A model generated the notes under the pieces. The model ran no database searches and was not told the origin of the DNA. It worked only from the letters and a program-made list of their open reading frames with translations. DNA of 64,000 nucleotides from Bimastos eiseni (lineage: Eukaryota > Annelida > Clitellata > Crassiclitellata > Lumbricidae): the NCBI GenBank assembly GCA_959347315.1, contig OY365814.1, positions 35,298,371-35,362,370 of the forward strand, written 5' to 3'. This document shows, one piece after another, positions 36,890 to 48,500 of this stretch (positions within the stretch are counted from its first letter, which is position 1; each line of letters opens with the position of its first letter). Both the position numbers and the translations under genes were made by a program.

Positions 36890-36990
36890 ATGGCGAATAT
36901 TGAGAAACTGATCAAGGCTTTTGAATCTCTGAAGATTCTACAACCAGATCAAAACAACGGCGAAGACCAGGCTGCCTCCTCCTCCTCCAA
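36890..36990 (+). CDS. HTT: HTT exon 1, N17 helix without polyQ
   Basis: 33 codons plus two bases. [15 protein letters not shown] matches the human MATLEKLMKAFESLK amphipathic helix, which binds membranes. It is followed by [18 protein letters not shown]: only isolated Gln and no Pro tract. Donor CCAA|GTGAGT. Confidence 0.95.
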
Positions 36991-39900
36991 GTGAGTTAGA
37001 TAGGATCTGTTCGATTAGCCATCTATCTATCTTCCTTAGGACTGGCATACATAATTTCTAATGAAAGGGAACTGTCTGCTATTTGACTCAGACTACCCCC
37101 TCTGCTGGACTCAAAGCACCTCTCTGCTGGACTCAAAGCACCTCTCGGCTTGACTAAGACCATCTCTCTGCTTGACTCTGAGACCAATAATTTGCTTGAC
37201 TACACAAATGCGAGTTTTTCGTTTGGAGAGTGCTCCGTGTGAGGCTGAGGTTTATCACTAATGTGTCTGATTTGTATATTAAAATTAGCTCAGCCTTCAG
37301 ATGATGTAAATGCATAATTAATGGTGGTATTATATCGAATATTGGCGAATTGTGAAATTCAAAACTAGAAATTAGGAATTTAAAGTAAACTGATTGCTGA
37401 ATATAGTCAAGTTCACCTGGAAATTCGCATGAGAAAGTTTTGTTAACATTTTATATTGTTCCATTGGTAAGCCTTTGCTTAGGAAAGAAATACAAAATTT
37501 CAGCGCTACAGGTAGGATAGTTAGAACTTACAGTTGTGTTTCACCATATTGATTATACTGATAATAAGAATAATGTAGGGATGTTAAACGATAGTTGGAA
37601 TTCTGGTTTTCGGTTTAGAAAATGGTAACTGGTTTATGTCATTTGCAAAACGGTATTTGATTTTTAAAATTTTGTTCGCCTTATTATTTATCTCGCTTAT
37701 CCCGGATTAATTTCCATAGGAAGATGCTCAAATAAGTTGGTCAGCTTCAAAGGTGCAGATGCAGCTTAGCGAAGTATTTCCCGTCCGGGTCTTCCAACAG
37801 GGTAATTAATAGCTGATGATTGCTAATAAACGGCCCTTTTGTCCAGACAAGCCTATCGTAGAAACGTGAGCTAGGGAAGGTTATAGACCTAACTTAAAAG
37901 CACCTACTTAAACACTTTTGAGATCGAGTGTTGACACTGCATTGCGATACATAATAAATGAAATAACGTACACACTTCAGAGTTACAATATTTTGCTAAG
38001 AACACCAGTAAAAACCGGTAACCGGTTTAAAATGTTTTTTTTATCCAGTAATCGGTTTGCTCTAAAAACCGGTATTGACAACCCTAGAAAAAAAATGATG
38101 ATTTTAATTATGATAAAAAATTTATTTAATTCTTTAATGTTTATTCTTTTTCCTACATAAAACAGAGCCAAGAAAGAAGTTGTCATCAGCAAGAAAGAGA
38201 AGGCGACAAGCTGTAACATAATTGCAGATTGTATCAGTTCTACGAATCTCAGGTAAGTCTTGCCAATAGCATTTCTCTGTCATTTGCAGCAACATTGCTT
38301 TTTTTCAGTTTTGCCAATCTCAGTTAGCTAGTCTTGCCAATTGCATTTCTCTGTCATTTGTAGCAACATTGCTTTTTTTCAGTTTTGCCAATCTCAGTTA
38401 GCTAGTCTTGCCAATAGCATTTCTCTGTCATTTGCAGCAACATTGCTTTTTTCAGTTTTGCCAATCTCAGTTAGCTAGTCTTGCCAATAGCATTTCTCTG
38501 TCATTTGCAGCAACATTGCTTTTTTTCAGTTTTGCCAATCTCAGTTAGCTAGTCTTGCCAATAGCATTTCTCTGTCATTTGCAGCAACATTGCTTTTTTC
38601 AGTTTTGCCAATCTCAGTTAGCTAGTCCTGCCAATAGCATTTCTCTGTCATTTGCAGCAACATTGCTTTTTCAGTTTTGCCAATCTCAGTTAGCTAGTCC
38701 TGCCAATAGCATTTCTCTGTCATTTGCAGCAACATTGCTTTTTTATCAGTTTTGCCAGTCTCTGTTAGCTAGTCTTGCCAATAGCATTTCTCTGTCATTT
38801 GCAGCAACATTGCTTTTTTATCAGTTTTGCCAGTCTCTGTTAGCTAGTCTTGCCAATAGCATTTCTCTGTCATTTGCAGCAACATTGCTTTTTTCAGTTT
38901 TGCCAGTCTCTGTTAGCTAGTCTTGCCAATAGCATTTCTCTGTCATTTGCAGCAACATTGCTTTTTTTTCAGTTTTGCCAATCTCAGTTAGCTAGTCTTG
39001 CCAATAGCATTTCTCTGTCATTTGCAGCAACATTGCATTTTTTTTCAGTTTCGCCAATCTCAGTTAGCTAGTCTTGCCACCTGTTAATCGCTATCTTGCT
39101 AACCTTGTTCTGTCTTGATTAGCTAGTGCTGTCTAGATTACTTTGCATTGTTGAGATTGCCTGGTGCCATTTTATTGTATGGTTGCCTGCTCTTTAGGAA
39201 TGCTCCTGATTTTCCTAAGTTTCTTGGAGTGGCCATTGAGACGTTCTTGGTGCTTTGTGACGATGCTGAGTCTGATGTGCGAATTGTGGCCGATGAATGT
39301 CTTAACCGAACAATCAAGGTGATGATGACGATCATAATTTATCTCTTTCATTCAATCAATCATTAATACTTGATACAGCGCCCGTTCAAGATATCTACTC
39401 AGAGACGCGATATACATATTAGGTCTAACCAATCAATGCATGTGTATACGATGTGTGTATTCAGACACTCGCTGTTGTGCGTTTAGTACATTGACGATAA
39501 GGGACGTGTATACGGTTATACACGTGATCCCAATTGGGTTTGTTCAGATGCTGGGTATGTCTTTGCACGTCTCGTATGTAACTGTTGTTCAGTGCGTCAG
39601 TAATGGGCTCTTGGCATTCATAAGTGATAGTGGACATGTGTTGCTACCTACTGAACTCATGTAAGATTAGTTTAGACTACTTGAGGCAAGGTCCAATGAC
39701 TACAAACGGAATGAAGGATGTGTGTCTTTGTTGATGTCAGCCATCTTGATTTAATTGTCTTGCAGTAAATATGATGTATAAAACATGGACTATTTGAATA
39801 TTGATAGATCTAGTGTAAAGTGAACTGTTGGGATGTTATAAGAATTGGATGTTAAGCCAAAGACACGAGTAAGTGAATATGTTGATGGTTGTTGTTCAAA

Positions 39901-40706
39901 GAGCAGTTGTTCAGTTGAGTTCTGTTGCTTGTCTTTCTGTGTCTTTTGCTCAGACTCTGATTGAGTCGAACTTGGGTCGTTTGCAAGTGGAGCTATATAA
40001 AGAGGTGAAGAAGAACGGTTCATCTCGCAGTCTCAGGGCCGCTCTCTGGAGATTCGCAGACTTATGTCATCTCATTCGACCACAGAAATGCAGGTCAACG
40101 ATTTCATCTGTTTTGTCTTTGAATAAATGCCTTTTCAATGACAATCTTACATTGACATTCTTAATAGTAGGAAAAGGAGAGGGAGCAAAATAAGAAGAAG
40201 GAGGAGGAGTAGGATGGGAATAAGGTGGGGAAAAGGGGAAGGAGTGGGATGGTGACAAAGAGGGCATGAACTGAGCATGGAGGAAAAGGGAGAAGAAGGA
40301 GGAGAGGAACAAGGAGAAGAGGGAGGAGAGAAACAAGGAGAAGAGGGAGGAGAGGAACAAGGAGAAGAGGGAGGAGAGGAACATGGAGAATATGAAGATA
40401 ATGAGGGGAACGAGAAGATGGAGGTTTAATTGTTGTGATGATGGTAGGCCATTTTCGACATCAGTTGTTATTAGTGAATGATGAAATTGTCTCTGTGGTG
40501 ATGATGGTCTCGATGGGTTTTGTGTTGCAGGCCGTACGTTGTCAATCTGTTACCCTGCTTAAGTCGCATCTGTAGACGATCGGAGGAATCCGTTCAGGAG
40601 ACGTTGTCAGCCGCTATGCAAAAGATCTGTCCAGTTCTCATTGGATTCACCACAGACATCGAAGCAAAGGCAACTAAAGCTTTCTCTGTCTGCCTCTCTC
40701 TCTGTC

Positions 40707-40737
<31 letters not shown>

Positions 40738-43700
40738 TTTCTCATGACATTGTCGTCGTAACAACTTCTAGCAAGTAACATCGTCATCATCATTGCCTTT
40801 TCTCTTCTCTGCCATCTATACTTCTGCAACACCTCTTCCACCTGCTCCTCCTCCTCCTCCAGTTGTTTCATTACCTTCTCTCCTTCCATTACCTCCTCCT
40901 CTTCCCCACTTCTCCTCTTCCCCTCATCTTCTTTCTCCTCCATCTTGTCTTCATCTGTTTGTCTTGTGTGTTTATTGTTTTGTGTAGATGCTGTTGAAGT
41001 CATTTCTTCCTAACATCCGGTCGTCTTCAGTGACTATGAGACGAACGGCTGCTCTTTCTCTCACTCTCATCTGTCAACATTCACGCAAACCAGCGACGTT
41101 CTCCGTCTGGCTACTCAACGTCCTTCTAGGTGATATGACCATAGCAATTGATTCGTCTTCTCATTGGCAGATGCCTCCCACCCAAAAACATATTTCCCAA
41201 GGCCTCATTGCCAAAGCCTCATTACCAAAGCCTCATTACCAAAACATCATTCCCAAAGCCTCATTGCCATGGCCTCATTACCAAAGCCTCATTACCACAG
41301 TCTCATTACCACAGCCTCTTTACCAAAGCATAATTCCCAAAGCCTCAATGCCAAAGCCTCATTACCAAAACATCATTCCCAAAGCCTCAATGCCAAAGCC
41401 TCATTACCAAAACATCATTCCCAAAGCCTCATTCCCAAAGCCTCACTGCCAAAGCCTCAATGCCAAAACATCATTTCCAAAGCCTCAATGCCAAAGCCTC
41501 AATGCCAAAACATCATTCCCAAAGCCTCATTGCCAAAGCCTCATTACCAAAGCCTCATTGCCAAAGCCTCATTACCAAAACATCATTCCCAAAGCCTCAT
41601 TGCCATGGCCTCATTACCAAAGCCTCATTACCAAAGCCTCATTACCAAAGTATCATTACCAAAGCCTCATTACCAAAGCCTCTTTACCAAAGCCTCTTTA
41701 TCAAAGCATAATTCCCAAAGCCTCAATGCCAAAGCCTCATTACCAAAACATCATTCCCAAAGCCTCATTACCAAAACATCATTCCCAAAGCCTCAATGCC
41801 AAAGCCTCATTACCAAAACATCATTCCCAAAGCCTCAATGCCAAAGCCTCATTACCAAAACATCATTCCCAAAGCCTCGCTGCCAAAGCCTCAATGCCAA
41901 AACATAATTCCCAAAGCCTCGCTGCCAAAGCCTCAAAACATCATTCCAAAACATGCCAAATGTTCATGCCAAAACATCATTCCCAAAGCCTCAATGCCAA
42001 AACATCATTCCCAAAGCCTCAATGCCAAAGCCTCATTACCAAAACATCATTCCCGAAGCCTCATTGCCATGGCCTCATTGCCATGGCCTCATTACCAAAG
42101 CCTCAATGCCAAAGCCTCATTACCAAAGCCTCAATACCAAAGCATCATTACCAAAGCCTCATTACCACAACCTCAATGCCAAGGCCTCATTACCAAAACA
42201 TCATTCCCAAAGCCTCAATGCCAAAGCCTCATTACCAAAACATTCCCAAAGCCTCATTCCCAAAGCCTCAATGCCAAAGCCTCATTACCAAAGCCTCATT
42301 GCCATAGCCTCATTAAAGCAAATTGGTTGCATGCCATTTGCCACTAATGCTCATCACTTGTGTTTGGCGTCCTAAGACGATTTTCCGATCTGTAAAGCAA
42401 AACAGATGAAAACCATTTTAAATGATGGCAGCATTTTGTGTTTCTGTGAATGTATGCCTTCGATTAGTGTGTGTTTGGCATTTGATGTTGAGTGGTGTTA
42501 TTGTTGTTGTTGTTGTTGATAGATAGCGTTGTTCCATTGGAGGAAATGACGGACTTGAGTACGATCTTAGGGATGTTGTTGGCGCTGAGGCATCTTCTCT
42601 CTCACCTCATGTCCAAGTGGCAGTCTCTCGACTCCGGACAACAGATGAAGGGAAGTTTTGGAGCCAAGTTCTCAGAGTCAGACGCCAAACTCGATGTTCG
42701 CCAGTTGATCAAGGTCAGGGATATTTTTATCAGCGATCTATAGAGGTCAAGGTTAGGGATAATTCTATCTGAGCTCTATATAGATAAAGGTCAGGGATAT
42801 TTCTATCAGAGATCTGTAGAGGCCAAGGTCAGAGATATTTCTATCAGAGATCTGTAGAGGTCAAGGTCTATCAGAGATATAAGGATTACTAACTCTGATC
42901 AAGGATCATTTATCGTATGATCTAGGGTGATCTGCCAGAGTGGGTAAAGAGAAGGGTTGCTATGGGTTAGCTGCTTCTTTGGGTTGGACTTGGAGGTCTG
43001 TTCTTGGCTGAGAGGAAGTAGGAAGATCAAGTTTCTTCAAAGGCTGTAATGTAAAAGGAGTGAATGTAATGTAGCTGTGTTCGACTTCTTTCATGATTTC
43101 TCATTTTCTAATGTCACAAATGATGTCTACTGAACTTAGTCACAATGAAGAGATGTTACTTTAGTTGTCTAAAAATCCAGTTAGATATAACAATTGTTTG
43201 TCTGTTTCTTTAACCGCCTCTTATTTCCTCTTTCTTTGTTGTTGTTGTTTGGCTTTAGGTTCTTGAATTACTGTTGTTCTACACGAGTCATTCAGATCAC
43301 AACGTTGTAACGGCCGCTCTAGAGGCCCTGCACCAGTTGCTTAGGAATGGTCCTCTCCATCTGCTCCAGGTCTTGGTAACGTGTGGAGGAGTGGCCAAGG
43401 TCAACATCCAGGAAAGACCGGAACCAGTTCCACGATCCGAGGGTAGGACTGAATTCGGATGTCCTACAGGATCATGTGACATCAGGGGCCATCCACATAT
43501 TACGTAGTCAGCGAGGGGGATTTTTTTTCGTACGTAATATATGGATGGCCCCTTAGTAGAAATCAGAGTCTGACAAGAGCAGTTGTCACTTTAAAATGTT
43601 AGGAAAGTTGTGATTGATTGAATTTATGACAGAGGAAGGATCTGTGCAACAAGGGTCTTTGCTTTTTTTATAGGCTGAGCAATATAACTCCACAGATCGA

Positions 43701-45491
43701 GGAGCTGTGCAACCAGGGTGTTTGCTTTTTTTATAGGCTGAGCAATATAACTCCACAGATCGAGGAGCTGTGCAACCAGGGTCTTTGCTTTTTTTACAGG
43801 CTGAGCAATACTACTCATCGAGTTCTGTATACTTTTCGTTTTCAGGGCATTCGAGACTTCCGTCGGTTGGAGAGGAAGTCGGGGGTCTAGACGAAGAGGT
43901 TGAACCAACTTCCGAGTCTGTCAGTACGTCGGAATCGGAAGATGCTTTGCAGATTTTGAGCGAAGGCGATCCGATGGCAGTGGAGGACATGGAAGAGGCG
44001 TTTGATCTGCCACCGGATGACAGGAGTGCCGCGACGGCCGAATGCATCATCAACTCGAACTCCGGTGTCGTAGCCGCGACACAAGCTCTGACGACGGATG
44101 TCGATTACTCGGCAGTGGCCATTTCCAACATGAAGGACGGAGTTTTATCACAGAGTAGTAGCAACGACACTCTGTCGTCCGTTGCTCAGCTGCCCAGTCC
44201 CGAACACAGCAGCAGCCAATCGACGATGAATCTCGTGGCTGTTACCGACCACGCTCCCTCCTTCCTCTCCTCACGATCCGATGACCCCAGTCAGACCCAT
44301 GTGGGAGCATATGCCCCAGGTCTTCTGAATGCAGCCGGTGTGGATGTGACGGCCGAAGGTGTTCCATCCGATGCAGGTGGAAACGGTTCTTGGTTGGTTC
44401 GCGAGGGAGACATTGGAGACCTCAACGATACGCTGGAAGTGCCGCTCGTCTATCTGGTTCGACTGCTGTGCAAGCAGTTCTTGTTGACAGGTTACCAGTA
44501 TGGGTTGGTGTCTGATCGCAAGGTGCGTGTCAGCGTCAAGGCTTTGGCTCTGAGCTGTGTCAGTTACATCCTTGAACTCTATCCTAAGGCATTCCTTGCA
44601 AAGTTGCACAGATCAAGCCCAGAAGCAGGTATTCGTTCATTTATCTCTTAGAAATCAGTTTAGGAAATTCTCATTGAACGATGTTCTCCAGAATGTTAAT
44701 CAATCTCATTAGTCTTATTGATCATTAGCGATGAATCATTGAATCTAGTGTCACTAAGTTGTAGAATTGTTTTCAGGTTGTGCCTGATGTTGAAAGAACC
44801 TATCTTTGTGACAATGATGTTATGATGAGAGTGTGATGAATGATGCTGATGTGGGAGATGAGGCAGTGATGATGATGATGACTGCGTTTGGTAATTACTC
44901 ATCTACGATGCTTTCTTCAGAACAACAACGCTTGGAAGCGATTGGTGATCATGGCAAGTCATGCCGACGATGAATAGCTGACGTCTGATTACTGGTATCT
45001 ATAGATGTTGCTGATGGCCTTGGTGTGTGGGTTTTGGGAGAGCTGCATTTGATTGCAAATGGTGGTGATGGCCTTGGTGTGTGGGTAGGTGTGTATGTGT
45101 TTGTGTGTGTTTCAGGAGAGCTGCAGGACATAAGAGACATCTTGCGATATGTGAGTCACTCCGATCCTCAATTGAAAGGCAACACGGCCATTGTGATTGG
45201 TCACCTGTTGCGCGCAGTTCTTACGGAAGGCAGAGGATCATTCGACAAATGGGTTCAGTCGTCTCGACTCGTCAACAGAGGTCAGACTACTCTTCCATCT
45301 GAATATAAATTCGGCAGATCGAGTTCATCAATTGTACAAATCAATTATGTCATTCTCTGAGCTATAGCTTGTGCTGGGATCTTGTCTGGGACAAGTAATA
45401 AATAACAATGACAAATGATAAATGATATCATGGCAAATGGTATCTTTGCTGAGATCTTATCTTGGCTGCTTCTTGATGACATTTATGATTT

Positions 45492-45546
<55 letters not shown>

Positions 45547-48500
45547 ATGCAATTAGACATGTATATATTGCTAATCATGTTTTCTTACCTATTTTATTTG
45601 CCCGTTTCACGTTAGGTGAATATTCTGTATCACTACCTCATGAAACAATGAAGGCATTGATTAATTGGTTGGTTGGTTGATTGATTTATGTTGAGATACA
45701 TTGACAATGGATGATATCTTAATTGTCTGTGTTTCATTTGTTTCTTGGTGTTTCATAGATGACAGCTGCATTCTCAGTGACCTCGTCACTCCTCTCATTT
45801 CCATTCTGGAGGATGAGAATTCCGTGGCCGCTCGATGTGCGCTCACGTCTCTCCAGCTTTGTCTTCCACCGTTGCTTAACAGTAACCATAGCGACGTTGG
45901 CCTTAGCATTATTTTGGCACTGCTCCAGGTCAAGGATAACACCTACTGGCTTGTTAAGGCAGGTATTCCATCTGCTCAAAGGGATTAATATGCATTTGTT
46001 TCTGCTTTTTGAATCTGTCTTCATCTTGACCACCAGCGCAGTGAGGGAGGGAGTGGAGTGGAGGAGGAAGTACCCAACAGAATGTGTTTTATGATGTTTA
46101 GCTAACGACAATCTCGCAATGACTGTTGTCTGCATTATTTGAAATTTCTGTTTGGATGACCAGCAGAAGACTAATGTCTGTCAAAGCAGTGTTGCCTGAC
46201 GCTGTCATCATGATGATGATGATGAGCTGTACTGGGTTGGCAGTCGCTCGTTTCGGGTGCTCTCATCTTTAAAATGTTAACCTGAAATTTAGTTGTCTAT
46301 TCTTTATTTCTGTGAAGGTTGAGTTGCTGGAGTTGTTGGCTCTCATCGACTACAAAACGGTTTTCTACTTGGAATCAAGCTGTAGTCGTCTGAAGAAGGA
46401 CACACACCATCCATATCTAAGGGTGAGAAACTCAAACATATTACTCATATCGCATGGTCAGAAATAACAGCATACCATGCTTATTGCATGGTGTGAAATC
46501 TTATTTCCTTGGGGCTGTCATACTAAAAGCGTTTTTGAGTGGCTAATACTGTAAGAAGCGCTTTATAAATTCTCAGATGCCATATGACACCACCAATATT
46601 GTTTGGTGATAAGTGTTCTTGTAAGGTAAATGATGAGACTTTTTCTGCTGTTTATACTTTTATTGAGAAGAGATGCCTCTTTCATATTGAATTCTGTTCA
46701 CTAGCAGTTTGTTGAAATTTCTTTTTTCTTTAGAATTTGGAAATCCAGGATCATGTACTGACAGATGTCGTTTTGGTGCTTCTTGGCGACGAAGACTTCC
46801 GAGTTCGTCACGCAGCAGCCGTCGCCCTTTGCGGGTGATCTCTTCTCTTTCATCTCTTCTCTTTCATCTCTTCTCTTTCATCTCTACTCTTTCATCTCTT
46901 CTCTTTCATCTCTTCTCTTTCATCTCTTCTCTTTCATCTCTACTCTTTCATCTCTTTTCTTTCATCTCTTCTCTTTCAACTCTTCTCTTTCATCTCTTAT
47001 ACTTGGTTTTTGCTTAACCCTTTTACGACCAGCATTATTCATTTCCCATACATTTTACTATGTGCTCATAATAGAGTTAAGAGCGGAGGAGTCTTTAGAA
47101 TTTCTTACAGACTTTGAATTCTCTTATTAACTAGTTCTTGAGAGATTGACACAGTTGTTAGGATATGTGAAGTCAGACATATTGATTCTGTGACATATTA
47201 ACACTTCTCTGAAAAGGATCAAATGATAGGATAATTGGTTTTTATGTGATGGGTGATGTTGATGTTCTTTACAGAATGATTCCTAAGCTGTTCTTTGGAA
47301 TAGACAATCCACTTCAGGATCCAGTGGCAGCCAAAGCCAAAGAATCGACAATGGTCCTACTCCACACAGTCATGGACGACTGGACGACCAAGGCGACCCA
47401 CTCCCTTCCAAATGGGGGTTCGACCGTCAAACCATTCGACCAAGTACTCACCAATCTCACAGCAGATGGTACGACGATGACAACGGAGTCGTCTCTGTCA
47501 CGAGTGGTGACGATGGTTGTCAGGCATCTCATTCGATCCGTCTGTCGTAGGGTCACCGTGAGTTCATTTTCACTCAATCAATTCTTGTTTCAATACATGT
47601 CAGTGGATGGAAGGAATTTGAGCCAACCGTTGATGTCTTTTCTTTGTATTGTCACATTTATATGCTAGCTTTTCACGAAGAAACCTCTAAAGACTATCTT
47701 TTCAGATGTGCTGCACAGGGCCCCCTAAGTCAGCCACCCCCTTTCACCCTTCTTTGAATGGGTGGAAATTGTGTTGGATGAACATATATTGTGTATGAAT
47801 GTGATTTAATATATTGCTAAAAGAAGCTCAGAACCTCTTCTTTATTGAAGAAATTGTTTGTTTTAAACGGATTCATTCCTTGCATCACCTGTAATCATTT
47901 CTTGTTTGTATCGTTATATGTGACACCAATATGTTATTAATGTGATAGCAAACTCAAAAGTCATCTATAATAGTCTTCTTGTTGTTGATATTGATATCTT
48001 TATTGTTGTTGTTGTTTGCAGTTGGGATGTTGTCATGCGTTGTGCCTGTTGTCAGAGCAATATCCTGTTGGTCAGTATGCCAATGCGTGGGGATGTTGTC
48101 CTTTTGCTTCTGTCGGTCTTTTGTCCCTGTCCTCTTCGTTGTCCTCCTCTGGTGGAACGCTTCAGAACAAGAAGTCAGGGTTTCGCTCTCTGAGTAGCAG
48201 CGGCAATGGAAGGTTCACTGACTGCGTCATTCATTCATTCATTTATTCAATAATTTATATAGTGCCCTTTTAAGGTAACTACCAAAAATCGCTCCCAACT
48301 CCAGCATGGACTAAATAGCAAGTTTTCAAACTATAATAAAAAAGAACCGCTGCACGATGTAGGAGACAGGCATAACTGCAGAGAAAGGCCATTCCGTACA
48401 GTAGGGCAGAGGTGTCGAAGGTTTTTCTGATGGCGGGCCAGAGTGCCGAAGGCCCATGAGGCAAATGGAGTAGGGATCTCGGAGGGGGCCTTACAAACAG

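Noticed and set aside
38253..39085. CRISPR-like regularly spaced repeats
   Set aside because: The units are contiguous tandem copies without unique spacers, in an animal gene intron.
40988..42307. 439-codon open frame
   Set aside because: Only the first 47 codons are real (HTT exon 6). The remainder is a stop-free minisatellite in the intron.
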